Below are positions 1-7,351 of a stretch of DNA of 13,961 nt, piece after piece. The first letter of the stretch is position 1. Every line of letters begins with the position of its first letter. The stretch lies in the NCBI GenBank assembly GCA_021545665.1, contig JAJRTX010000202.1:1-13961 (forward strand). The letters run 5' to 3'. The translations under genes were made by a program, and so were the position numbers. The notes below the pieces were generated by a model, which was not told the origin of the DNA, did not search any database, and saw nothing but the letters and a program-made list of their open reading frames with translations. The DNA is from Zetaproteobacteria bacterium (GTDB lineage Bacteria; Pseudomonadota; Zetaproteobacteria; Mariprofundales; Mariprofundaceae).

Positions 1-140
1 ATATTTAACTCAGGAAGTTTCAGCTTGGGTAAAAGATAGAAATGCGATCAAAAGTGAAATGAACTGGCGTTTCACTGTTCAGGATGCAAGAGTTAAATTG
101 AAACACCTGTACCCGACCTTATAATATAGACTGTGTACTA
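1..140 (+). mobile_element. Right end of an IS630-family insertion sequence, left part outside the window
   Basis: The stretch contains the 3' end of an IS630-type transposase gene, then 14 bases rich in A and T, then the tetranucleotide CTAG at 138-141. IS630 elements are known to insert at TA, often inside CTAG, and to duplicate the TA, so the TA at 139-140 is the likely outer edge. The ORF reading leftward from 237 is cut at exactly this point, which supports the boundary. The other end and most of the transposase lie outside the window, so it is not known whether the element is intact. Confidence 0.65.
2..124 (+). CDS. IS630-family transposase, C-terminal end only (partial at window edge)
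   Basis: Reading from base 2 gives an open frame of 40 residues that ends in TAA at 122-124. The tail contains EVSAWVKDRN, then MNWRFTVQDARVKLKHLYP. The pattern NW(R/Q)FT..DAR(I/V)KLK.LYP is typical of the extreme C-terminus of IS630/Tc1-mariner-like DDE transposases, after the catalytic core. The DDE residues themselves are outside the window. The enzyme would cut and paste its own element. The recognition rests on the short tail alone, but that tail is distinctive. No start codon is visible because the gene begins upstream of base 1. Confidence 0.75.
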   Translation, partial: YLTQEVSAWVKDRNAIKSEMNWRFTVQDARVKLKHLYPTL

Positions 141-237
141 GGCGTTTGATATTTTCACCGTAAACTTTAAAGCGTTTATAGCCTGGTTGGCGGCGTGTTA
201 CAGTAACAACGCGTCCTTTCAAAGATTGTTCTCTCAT
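79..237 (-). pseudogene. 5' stub of an unknown gene, interrupted by the IS630 end
   Basis: An ATG at 235-237 is preceded by GGAG about seven bases upstream, a good ribosome binding site. It begins MREQSLKGRVVTVTRRQPGY and continues KRFKVYGENIKR up to the CTAG at 138-141. Beyond that point the frame runs into the IS630 element and stops at TGA (79-81). The native part is therefore about 33 codons and basic in character. I do not recognise the family. It may be the start of a host or accessory gene split by the IS630 insertion, or part of an older mobile element. Function unknown. Confidence 0.4.
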
Positions 238-256
238 CAAGCGCTCCACTCACTTT

Positions 257-334
257 TTACCGATGCAATAACCTTCGGACTTTAATCCACCCTTTGACCC
301 AACGGAACGGGTGCTCCAACTTGGCCCTGACAGA
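257..334 (-). pseudogene. IS5-type transposase C-terminal fragment
   Basis: This frame reads SVRAKLEHPFRWVKG followed by WIKVRRLLHR and TAA. The motif VRA(K/R)(V/L)EHPFR..K is a hallmark of IS5-group transposases, where the Glu is the last residue of the DDE triad and is normally followed by FGY.K.RYRGL. Here that following part is shortened and altered, and a stop codon (335-337) lies just before the fragment. It is a dead remnant. No inverted repeats of this element were identified. Confidence 0.6.
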
Positions 335-407
335 TCAATCGGGCTATCTCAACCTGCATATGACCTGCTTTCTTGAGCGCGGCAATCTGATACCATTGCT
401 CCTTCAA
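333..407 (-). pseudogene. IS30-family transposase N-terminal helix-turn-helix fragment
   Basis: From a TTG at 405-407 the frame reads KEQWYQIAALKKAG then HMQVEIARLI. This matches the first helix-turn-helix of IS30-family transposases (consensus like RYQI.ALKKAGHSQ.EIARLIG). The family similarity ends at ARLI, around base 333-335. There the sequence switches to the IS5-type remnant, which is read in another frame. The catalytic domain is absent, so the gene is non-functional. It sits next to a recognisable IS30-type end, in the right orientation for the left end of an element. Confidence 0.6.
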
Positions 408-419
408 ACCCTCATCAAA

Positions 420-441
420 GTTGCACTTACAAGTTGAATCC
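420..441 (-). repeat. IS30-type terminal inverted repeat (one end)
   Basis: On the minus strand this reads GGATTCAACTTGTAAG followed by TGCAAC. From memory it resembles the terminal repeat of E. coli IS30 (GATTCAATTGGTCAACGCAA), sharing GATTCAA and the final GCAAC at similar spacing. It sits just upstream of the IS30-like reading frame, where a left end is expected, and seven bases beyond the nth stop codon. The partner end was not found in the window. Confidence 0.45.
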
Positions 442-448
442 GCGCAAG

Positions 449-1090
449 TTAGCAAATGGCGCTGGTTTTTTCAGGCCAGTGACATTCGAGTGCTACAGGA
501 CAGATATGACATTTGGGCTTGCGGGCCGTACAGATATAACGCCCATGCAGGATAAGCCAGTGGTGGGCATGGTGCATGAATTCATCCGGTATGACTTTCA
601 GCAAACCCTTTTCCACATCCAGCGGCGTTTTTCCCGGCGCCAGTCCGGTACGATTGCCGACCCTGAAAATATGCGTATCTACTGCCATGGTCGGTTCCCC
701 AAACAGCACATTGAGCGCCACATTCGCCGTTTTCCGACCTACGCCCGGCAGTTCTTCCAACGCCTCCCGTGTGCGTGGCACTTCACCGCCATGTTTTGAA
801 ACCAGTATTTCACAAGTGCCAATCAAGTGTTTCGCCTTGCTGTTATACAGCCCCAGCGAGGAAATATAACTTTTCAATTTTTCTTCACCCAGTTTAAGCA
901 TGGCCTGAGGCGTATTGGCAATCGGATAGAGTCTGGCTGTGGCCTTATTGACTCCAATATCAGTGGATTGGGCCGAGAGCATGACTGCAGCAAGCAATTC
1001 AAACGCATTCGTATAATTAAGCTCAGTAACCGGTTCGGGGTCAGTTGCCTGCAAAGATTCGAAAAATTGCCGGACTTCAGCAGCTGTCAT
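449..1090 (-). CDS. nth: Endonuclease III (DNA glycosylase/AP lyase)
   Basis: Base-excision repair enzyme that removes oxidised pyrimidines and nicks the resulting abasic site. The 213 residues match the usual 211. The helix-hairpin-helix LPGVGRKTANVAL spans about 114-126, with catalytic Lys120 and, in the following VDTHIFR, Asp138, the same numbers as in E. coli. The C-terminus carries the 4Fe-4S ligands Cys187, Cys194, Cys197 and Cys203 (pattern C-x6-C-x2-C-x5-C). I chose the ATG at 1090 because the distance to FELL then equals that of E. coli. The frame also opens from a TTG at 1102 without better signals. The upstream gap to the pilP-like gene is about 67 bases, so co-transcription is possible. 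The 3' end is complete despite IS30 debris beginning within about ten bases of the stop. Confidence 0.97.
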   Translation of the reverse strand: MTAAEVRQFFESLQATDPEPVTELNYTNAFELLAAVMLSAQSTDIGVNKATARLYPIANTPQAMLKLGEEKLKSYISSLGLYNSKAKHLIGTCEILVSKHGGEVPRTREALEELPGVGRKTANVALNVLFGEPTMAVDTHIFRVGNRTGLAPGKTPLDVEKGLLKVIPDEFMHHAHHWLILHGRYICTARKPKCHICPVALECHWPEKTSAIC

Positions 1091-1157
1091 GGATCCGGTC
1101 AAAGGGTTAAAATATTATTTTTCAGAGGAAAATGCATGTACTTGATAAAATGACAGA

Positions 1158-1655
1158 TTATTCATTTACTTCCTTCATGGTCAGGGAAACCTGTCTGTCA
1201 GTAACCTCACCTGCAGGATTCACGACCTGTTCCACCAGGAAAATAGTATCATCAGTCAGTTTTTCTATGCGACCGTAATTTTTACCCATATGGTCTCCAC
1301 GACGCACGATATATCCTTTACCCAGAGAACTTTCCACCATGGCGACAAGTTCACCATCCATACTAAATGTTGCCACCAGCTTCAATGAACTCAGATCAAA
1401 ATTCTCCAGAAATTCAGGTTCACGATTGCTTTGGCGGACAATTTTCTTAACCAGTGTTGCTTTATTACGGGCAGCAACAACGGCTAGATATGATTCAAAT
1501 GGATCACGTAAATTGGCAAAATCAATTTCCGGGGCTTTAACCAAATGCTTCATTGCATCGGGGGGGGCAGTCTCGCCACTATCTGATTGCGAAGCCGCTG
1601 ATACCAAAGGCGCACTCATAACCAAAACAGGAACCAGCCATATCAAACGCTTCAT
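1158..1655 (-). CDS. PilP-like periplasmic protein (type IV pilus assembly family)
   Basis: 165 residues with an N-terminal signal peptide (about 1-20, cleavage likely after VSA), then a flexible segment, RDPFESY near residue 50, and a C-terminal beta-rich domain. The domain reads FDLSSLKLVATF, LVAMVES, GYIVRRGDHMGKNYGRI, and ends with R.VSLTMKE. This series (RDPF, L..LK.VGT, G..Y.V..G..+G.N.G.I, R...L.+) is the PilP pattern. PilP links the inner-membrane PilNO complex to the secretin PilQ. The gene is not accompanied by pilM, N, O or Q, and the protein has no cysteine at all, so it lacks the lipobox of classical PilP. It may be a stand-alone paralogue or a genuine PilP moved from its operon. 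GGGAG at 1662-1666 gives a good ribosome binding site six bases from the ATG. Confidence 0.75.
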   Translation of the reverse strand: MKRLIWLVPVLVMSAPLVSAASQSDSGETAPPDAMKHLVKAPEIDFANLRDPFESYLAVVAARNKATLVKKIVRQSNREPEFLENFDLSSLKLVATFSMDGELVAMVESSLGKGYIVRRGDHMGKNYGRIEKLTDDTIFLVEQVVNPAGEVTDRQVSLTMKEVNE

Positions 1656-1770
1656 TGTTATCTCCCTGCAGCAGGCAGTGTGATGAATTCAAACAAACAC
1701 CAGTGAATTACAGCAGAACACAGGCTACATGCAAAGTAATTTTCAGACCATCCCTGCGTCATTCAAATAT

Positions 1771-2223
1771 TTACTGATTGCCGGAACTGCCAAAACCACC
1801 AGTGCCACGTTGGGTTTTGGATAGTTCGGAAACCTGATGAAAATCAGCCTGAACAAACGGTGCGATAATCATCTGGGCAATCCGGTCACCGCGTTTAACT
1901 GTAAAAGGTTCCGAACCATGATTGACCAGAATCACCCCGACTTCACCACGATAATCGGCATCAATGGTGCCGGGAGTGTTGAGTACGGTAATACCATGTT
2001 TCAGAGCCAGCCCAGAGCGGGGACGTATCTGTGCTTCATAATTATTAGGAAGAGCTATGGCGAAACCGGTTTTGATCAGTACATGTTTACCGGCTTCAAT
2101 AATCACATCCGTTTCAATAGCGGCCCGGAGATCGGCACCAGCGGCATGTTTTGTTGCGTAAAAGGGACGATCAAGACCTTCTCCATGTGGCAATTTCTGA
2201 ATGTAAACGACGGGATTACTCAT
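1771..2223 (-). CDS. dut: Deoxyuridine 5'-triphosphate nucleotidohydrolase (dUTPase)
   Basis: Hydrolyses dUTP to dUMP and pyrophosphate, keeping uracil out of DNA and feeding thymidylate synthesis. It acts as a trimer in the cytoplasm. All five family motifs are present in the 150 residues: AGADLRA (28-34), [10 protein letters not shown] (68-77), the uracil-binding hairpin [16 protein letters not shown] (82-97) with catalytic Asp90, [10 protein letters not shown] (111-120), and the Gly-rich tail [10 protein letters not shown] (139-148), whose Phe144 closes over the base. The ATG overlaps the coaBC stop as ATGA, and GGAG lies eight bases upstream (2232-2235), so translation is coupled to coaBC. 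The coaBC-dut order is common in proteobacteria. Length is normal (about 150). Confidence 0.98.
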   Translation of the reverse strand: MSNPVVYIQKLPHGEGLDRPFYATKHAAGADLRAAIETDVIIEAGKHVLIKTGFAIALPNNYEAQIRPRSGLALKHGITVLNTPGTIDADYRGEVGVILVNHGSEPFTVKRGDRIAQMIIAPFVQADFHQVSELSKTQRGTGGFGSSGNQ

Positions 2224-3476
2224 TTGTTAAACTCCATGATATGTTTGAAAACATGTTGTGCGAACTCATATTTGCTTGCCGTTTGGATGGGCTGTTCATC
2301 TTCGCCTGTAATCCACCAGCCACTGGCGCTGGCACTGCTCATATTTGAGATATCGTTGGCTACAATAGCATCAACACCTTTCTGTGCCAGTTTATTCCTT
2401 GCATTCCGGATATGGTCTTCGGCTTCAGCAGCAAATGCAATAACTTGTCCGGGCCTGTTGTTCATGGCTGCAATCGAAGCAATAATATCAGCATTGGCTA
2501 TCAGTGTAACAGTTAAATCTTTGCTGTCTTTTCGTTTTAGTTTGCCCAGATGGGTCTTGGAAAAGCGGAAATCCGAGACGGCAGCCGTGCCGATGAAAAC
2601 ATTCGCCCCTGCCGCTTCTTTCTCACATACAATTTGCATTTGTGCAGCTGATTCGATGTCTAAACGCTTAACAAGTGGATTTGTTTCAGGTGTGCCCGGA
2701 CCTGCGATAAAGGAAACGCTGGCACCATGAATTGCTGCCATATCAGCAAGCAGAGCCCCCAGCGTGCCACTGGCACGATTACTCAGCAGACGAACGTCAT
2801 CCCATGCCTCAATAGTAGGGCCGGCATTGATGGTCCAGCGCTGTCCGGTGAGTGTTTGTTCGTTTAGCAGTGGTTGTAATGCCGAGATGATGGCCTGAAG
2901 TTCACTTAAGCGGCCGGCTCCCGATTCGCCGCAGGCAAGCTCACCGGCTTCAGGGCCAACGACAAAGAGCCCGCGTTGTTTCAATGTTGTAATATTATTC
3001 TGTGTAGCGGCAGATTCCCACATTGATGTATTCATGGCAGGTGCCAGAAGTACAGGTTTTTCACAAACCTGCATAATGGTGGTCAACAAATCATCTGCTA
3101 CACCGTGCGCGAATCGAGCCAGTAAATTGGCCGTAGCCGGAGCAATCAGTACCACATCAGCCCAGCGTGCCAGTTTAATATGTCCCATTTGATGCTCGGC
3201 GATCCTGCCTCGCCCAGCAATGTTGCGGGCTTCGTCTGTCCAATCCGGCTGTCCTGCCGGATTGTCCCGCCCTCTGGTCAGATCAAACAGTTCTGTATGT
3301 ACTTTTTCTTCGGTCAACGCTTCAAAAGTCATGGGAGAGACAAATTCACAGGCTGATCGGGTCATGACACAGCGCACCTGCATGTCAGCCCTGATCAGCA
3401 TGCGGGACAGTTCGGCCACCCGGTAAACGGCAATGCCGCCACCAATGCCGATCAGGATTCGCTTACCTTGAAGCAT
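2220..3476 (-). CDS. coaBC: Bifunctional phosphopantothenoylcysteine decarboxylase / phosphopantothenate-cysteine ligase
   Basis: Catalyses two consecutive steps of coenzyme A synthesis: CTP-dependent coupling of 4'-phosphopantothenate with cysteine (CoaB), then FMN-dependent decarboxylation (CoaC). The CoaC half (about 1-190) shows the Rossmann [10 protein letters not shown], the catalytic His99 in [11 protein letters not shown], the FMN/substrate motif APAMNTSMW (145-153) and Cys182 in ACGESGAGR. The CoaB half shows [19 protein letters not shown] (232-237), AAVSDFR (298-304), the basic KLKRKD and AFAAEAED. At 418 residues it is slightly longer than the usual 400-406. An extra stretch between LFDLT and MGHI (about residues 68-96) explains the excess and contains two DNA palindromes. 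The ATG overlaps the bcp stop as TGATG, with little Shine-Dalgarno signal, so it probably depends on coupling. Confidence 0.96.
   Translation of the reverse strand: MLQGKRILIGIGGGIAVYRVAELSRMLIRADMQVRCVMTRSACEFVSPMTFEALTEEKVHTELFDLTRGRDNPAGQPDWTDEARNIAGRGRIAEHQMGHIKLARWADVVLIAPATANLLARFAHGVADDLLTTIMQVCEKPVLLAPAMNTSMWESAATQNNITTLKQRGLFVVGPEAGELACGESGAGRLSELQAIISALQPLLNEQTLTGQRWTINAGPTIEAWDDVRLLSNRASGTLGALLADMAAIHGASVSFIAGPGTPETNPLVKRLDIESAAQMQIVCEKEAAGANVFIGTAAVSDFRFSKTHLGKLKRKDSKDLTVTLIANADIIASIAAMNNRPGQVIAFAAEAEDHIRNARNKLAQKGVDAIVANDISNMSSASASGWWITGEDEQPIQTASKYEFAQHVFKHIMEFNK
3212..3264. repeat. Two adjacent palindromes inside coaBC
   Basis: CAATCCGGC at 3241-3249 and GCCGGATTG at 3256-3264 form a perfect nine-base inverted repeat around a six-base loop. 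Ten bases away, GCCC-A-GCAA (3212-3220) and TTGC-GGGC (3223-3230) form an eight-pair stem with one bulged A and a two-base turn. Both fall inside the segment of CoaBC that appears extra relative to the family (residues about 71-79 and 83-89). Either they are structured mRNA within the gene, or they mark an in-frame palindromic element. The sequence pattern is certain, but the interpretation is not. Confidence 0.6.
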
Positions 3477-3958
3477 CAGCTCTGCAATTCTTTCAGCGTC
3501 GATAAGACATCAGCCACATGTTCTTTAACACGTACTTTGCGCCAGGCATAAGCAATATCACCTGCGGGATTAATGATAAAGGTGGAGCGCTCTATGCCCT
3601 GCGATTCTTTGCCATAGAGCTTTTTAAGCTGGATGACATCAAAAGCTTTACACAATAGCTCTTCAGTATCGGAAATCAGCGGGAAGTTAAGTCCCTGCTT
3701 TTCCGTAAAGCGGGTATGCGATTTTAGTGAATCACGGCTTACACCGATGATTCTGGCATTAGCAGCAGAGAAATCAGACAATGCATCGCGAAATTCACAG
3801 GATTCTGTTGTGCAACCCGGCGTACTATCCTTGGGGTAAAAATAAAGAATCACCCACTGCCCGGCCAGATCCGCCAGTTTCAGACGACCTTCCGGCCAAG
3901 CATCCAGTTCAATATCAGCAGGTGCCTTATCGCCGGGGTTGAGAATATATCTACTCAT
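3476..3958 (-). CDS. bcp: Thioredoxin-dependent peroxiredoxin, Bcp/PrxQ type
   Basis: Cytoplasmic thiol peroxidase that reduces hydrogen peroxide and organic hydroperoxides using thioredoxin. The 160-residue protein has the thioredoxin-like fold of the AhpC/TSA family. YPKDSTPGCTTESCEFRD carries the peroxidatic Cys49 and the resolving Cys54 five residues later, as in E. coli Bcp. Downstream motifs IIGVSRDSLKSHTRF, FPLISD and ERSTFIINPAG fit the family. The ATG at 3958 is preceded by AAGGAG about six bases away. It is the first gene of the minus-strand operon and overlaps coaBC by one base. The shared transcript would couple peroxide defence to coenzyme A synthesis, but this is inference from gene order only. 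Confidence 0.96.
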   Translation of the reverse strand: MSRYILNPGDKAPADIELDAWPEGRLKLADLAGQWVILYFYPKDSTPGCTTESCEFRDALSDFSAANARIIGVSRDSLKSHTRFTEKQGLNFPLISDTEELLCKAFDVIQLKKLYGKESQGIERSTFIINPAGDIAYAWRKVRVKEHVADVLSTLKELQS

Positions 3959-3993
3959 GGATCACTCCTTGGGATGGTGTCATGCTTCACTAA

Positions 3994-4023
3994 CGCATAT
4001 GGACTTTTTCTACCTCATGACAA
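3994..4023 (-). promoter_or_regulatory. Possible promoter for the bcp-coaBC-dut operon
   Basis: On the minus strand TTGTCA (4018-4023, five of six matches to the -35 consensus) is followed after 18 bases by TATGCG (3994-3999, three of six to the -10). The -35 is good and the -10 is poor. It sits about 35 bases upstream of the bcp start, a sensible distance. Treat it as a weak candidate. Confidence 0.25.
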
Positions 4024-4054
4024 GCAATGGTTGTTGCTGCACAAGGCGCGATAG

Positions 4055-4083
4055 TTCAATCAATGATGGGGTAGAACTATATA
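4055..4083 (+). promoter_or_regulatory. Possible promoter for ispH
   Basis: TTCAAT (4055-4060) and TATATA (4078-4083) are separated by 17 bases on the plus strand. The -10 is reasonable and the -35 is weak. It would give an ispH leader of roughly 80 bases that includes the small leader ORF at 4119-4175 and the repeated ribosome binding site. No stronger pair was seen between bcp and ispH. Confidence 0.3.
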
Positions 4084-4118
4084 AACGCATTGTTTGTTTC
4101 ATATTAATGCGGAAGAGT

Positions 4119-4175
4119 ATGACAAAATGGCATTGTATGTCACATTGCAGAAAGGAGAAAGGAGAAAGGATGTGA
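4119..4175 (+). other. Candidate leader ORF overlapping the ispH start
   Basis: An ATG at 4119 with GGAAGAG just upstream opens an 18-codon frame, [18 protein letters not shown]. It stops at TGA (4173-4175), overlapping the ispH GTG (4172-4174) as GTGA. The repeated AAAGGAG tract lies inside it. It could couple translation into ispH, or it could be a chance frame. Nothing but the geometry supports it. Confidence 0.2.
4151..4170 (+). repeat. Tandem AAAGGAG repeat forming the ispH ribosome binding site
   Basis: The seven-base unit AAAGGAG occurs twice and then as AAAGGA (2.9 copies) directly before the GTG start of ispH. The second copy puts AGGAG (4160-4164) seven bases from the GTG, which is optimal spacing. 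The first copy is too far and the third too close. The tract decides the start, since the ATG at 4170-4172 is followed at once by a stop. Confidence 0.8.
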
Positions 4176-5101
4176 ATCAGATATTGCTGGCTGAACCCAG
4201 GGGGTTTTGTGCGGGTGTTGACCGGGCCATCGAAATTGTAGAACGGGCACTAAACATATTCGGGGCTCCTGTCTATGTGCGACATGAAATCGTACACAAT
4301 CGTTTTGTTGTTGAGGGATTGCGGGCCAAAGGTGCGATATTTATTGATAACGTGGATGATGTCCCTGATGGTTCGGTGCTGATTTTTTCAGCTCATGGCG
4401 TAAGTCAGGCTGTGCGGAAAAATGCTGCTGGTCGAGACCTGCATGTGATTGATGCTACCTGCCCATTGGTTACCAAGGTGCATGTGCATCTGCATCGCCA
4501 TTATGAGAATGGCGATCAGGTGATTCTGATTGGTCATGCCGGTCATCCGGAAGTCGAAGGCACCATGGGTCAAGCTCCCGCAGGGTCTGTATTACTAATA
4601 TCCGAGCCGCAGGATGTTGAAACGTTGAAGGTAAAAGATCCTGAAAGGCTGGCCTTTGTTACTCAAACCACGCTCAGTGTGGATGATACCAAATATGTGG
4701 TTGAGGCATTAAAAAATCGTTTCCCAGGTATTCACAGTCCGAAAAATGAAGATATCTGTTATGCCACCAGTAACAGACAGGAAGCTGTAAAAATGCTGGC
4801 TTCGCAATCGGATGTCGTTCTGGTGATTGGTTCAAAGAACTCATCCAATTCCAATCGTCTGCGAGAAGTGGCGGAACGATCTGGTTGCCGCGCCTACCTG
4901 ATCGACGGTCCTGAAGACATTAAGAAAGACTGGTTCACTACTGACACAAGAATTGGAATTACTGCGGGTGCCTCAGCGCCGGAAATACTTGTAAAGCAGG
5001 TTATAAACTGTCTAAATAGACGTGGTTTCTCAGAAATCAAGACGCTTATTGCCCGGGAAGAGAATGTGACATTCAGCCTTCCTGATGAATTGCGTCAATG
5101 A
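4172..5101 (+). CDS. ispH: 4-hydroxy-3-methylbut-2-enyl diphosphate reductase
   Basis: Last enzyme of the non-mevalonate (MEP) isoprenoid pathway. It reduces HMBPP to isopentenyl and dimethylallyl diphosphate with an iron-sulfur cluster. The 309 residues include the three cluster ligands Cys13 ([11 protein letters not shown]), Cys97 ([11 protein letters not shown]) and Cys196 ([12 protein letters not shown]). Also present are the diphosphate-binding His42, His75 and His125, catalytic Glu127 in [11 protein letters not shown], the TQTTLS loop (164-169), and the SNSNRL and SAPE motifs. A longer frame opens at ATG 4094, but family alignment (start at [10 protein letters not shown]) and the AGGAG at 4160-4164 support the GTG at 4172. 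It is divergent from bcp across about 210 bases. An unknown membrane protein gene follows after 34 bases and may share the transcript. Confidence 0.97.
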   Translation: MNQILLAEPRGFCAGVDRAIEIVERALNIFGAPVYVRHEIVHNRFVVEGLRAKGAIFIDNVDDVPDGSVLIFSAHGVSQAVRKNAAGRDLHVIDATCPLVTKVHVHLHRHYENGDQVILIGHAGHPEVEGTMGQAPAGSVLLISEPQDVETLKVKDPERLAFVTQTTLSVDDTKYVVEALKNRFPGIHSPKNEDICYATSNRQEAVKMLASQSDVVLVIGSKNSSNSNRLREVAERSGCRAYLIDGPEDIKKDWFTTDTRIGITAGASAPEILVKQVINCLNRRGFSEIKTLIAREENVTFSLPDELRQ

Positions 5102-5135
5102 TACGTCTCTTGTCTTTGGCCAGGAGTCTGTACGC

Positions 5136-5699
5136 TTGACAATGCAACCAATTTTCCATTTGGATATGAGCGGATATGCAATGCATGAGCCAAAAGCTAT
5201 GCTTGAAGTAATCGGAGGGTGGCTGCTTGGTGATTTTAGAGAGCGATACCCCGAAACAAAGGGCTATGCAGTTAATTATGTCATACACTCTGGAGCCGAT
5301 CCATTTGCAACACGTTGGGACATCTATCTGACACGAGGACAGTTCTGGAGATTCAAGCTGTCTCTTGAAGTTTCCCGATCTACAGGAAAATTGTCGTTCC
5401 ATGTTTCCATCGGGCGAAATCTGGCTCGGCGCGGAACCAGTCTCACGCTTGGAATAATCATCAGCTTTATAAGTTTATCAGTGGTCTTCATTGATTCCGG
5501 CGACATGCCCAATATCAATGTCATACTATCTATTCTAATTGGGACAATCATAGGCGGTTTTTCTCTTTCTCTACCCATTCAGCTGATCATTCGACCCTAT
5601 ATCATGATGAAGGCAAGAAAAGAAGGCATTGAAGATGATGAAAACACCTTGATTGAAGAAGTAAAAGAAGTATTAAGGCGTGCCGGACACCAAGTGTAA
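5136..5699 (+). CDS. Uncharacterised protein with two membrane helices
   Basis: I do not recognise this family. The frame could begin at TTG 5136 (AGGAG at 5122-5126, nine bases away), at ATG 5142 (same site, fifteen bases), or further up at 5085 overlapping ispH. I prefer 5136. The 187-residue product has a soluble N-terminal part (about 1-100) of mixed alpha/beta look, with aromatic WDIYLTRGQFWRFKLSL. Two hydrophobic helices follow at about 103-119 and 127-152, joined by a short loop (DSGDMPN). The C-terminal tail is charged (about 156-187, ending EEVKEVLRRAGHQV). There is no signal peptide, and N- and C-termini probably both face the cytoplasm. Lying 34 bases after ispH in the same direction, it may be co-transcribed, but no functional link is evident. 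Confidence 0.75.
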   Translation: MTMQPIFHLDMSGYAMHEPKAMLEVIGGWLLGDFRERYPETKGYAVNYVIHSGADPFATRWDIYLTRGQFWRFKLSLEVSRSTGKLSFHVSIGRNLARRGTSLTLGIIISFISLSVVFIDSGDMPNINVILSILIGTIIGGFSLSLPIQLIIRPYIMMKARKEGIEDDENTLIEEVKEVLRRAGHQV

Positions 5700-5723
5700 T
5701 TTACAGCGCATTTGGAATCTGAT

Positions 5724-5750
5724 CCGGGATTTTATTTCCCCGGTCTCTTT
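5724..5750 (+). terminator. Possible terminator after the ispH-membrane protein pair
   Basis: CCGGGA (5724-5729) can pair with TCCCCGG (5737-5743) with one extra C, closing an A/T loop. The stem is followed by TCTCTTT. The T tract is interrupted, so termination may be weak. It lies between the converging membrane protein gene and purB. Confidence 0.35.
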
Positions 5751-5784
5751 GGCGGTAATGAACTCCGATGTTTTGTTGGTCGAG

Positions 5785-7257
<1,473 letters not shown>

Positions 7258-7302
7258 TTAAATAGCGGCACAAATCTATTTTTGCATCAAAAGTGTTCAA
7301 CC

Positions 7303-7323
7303 CCTGGTTTTTGCTGCTCCAGG
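7303..7323 (+). other. Small inverted repeat in front of mfd
   Basis: CCTGG (7303-7307) and CCAGG (7319-7323) can pair across an 11-base loop. The second arm overlaps AGGA (7321-7324), the only Shine-Dalgarno-like sequence before the mfd start codons. The stem is only five pairs, so it may be chance. Confidence 0.2.
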
Positions 7324-7351
7324 ATAGCTGTCGAGTTTGCTTTCCGGCAGT

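Noticed and set aside
1091..1102. TTG start of nth four codons upstream
   Set aside because: It has no ribosome binding site, and the ATG at 1090 reproduces the E. coli residue numbering exactly.
1837..2730. Long plus-strand frame of 297 codons
   Set aside because: It lies opposite dut and coaBC, both certain by motif, and its protein has no recognisable domain. It is an antisense shadow.
4094..4171. N-terminal extension of ispH to ATG 4094
   Set aside because: Residues before [10 protein letters not shown] are not family-like, and the strong AGGAG tract points to GTG 4172.
3939..4175. 78-codon plus-strand frame across the bcp-ispH gap
   Set aside because: It starts inside bcp, is rich in Cys and Met in a non-coding manner, and has no ribosome binding site. 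Only its last 18 codons are kept, as a weak leader candidate.
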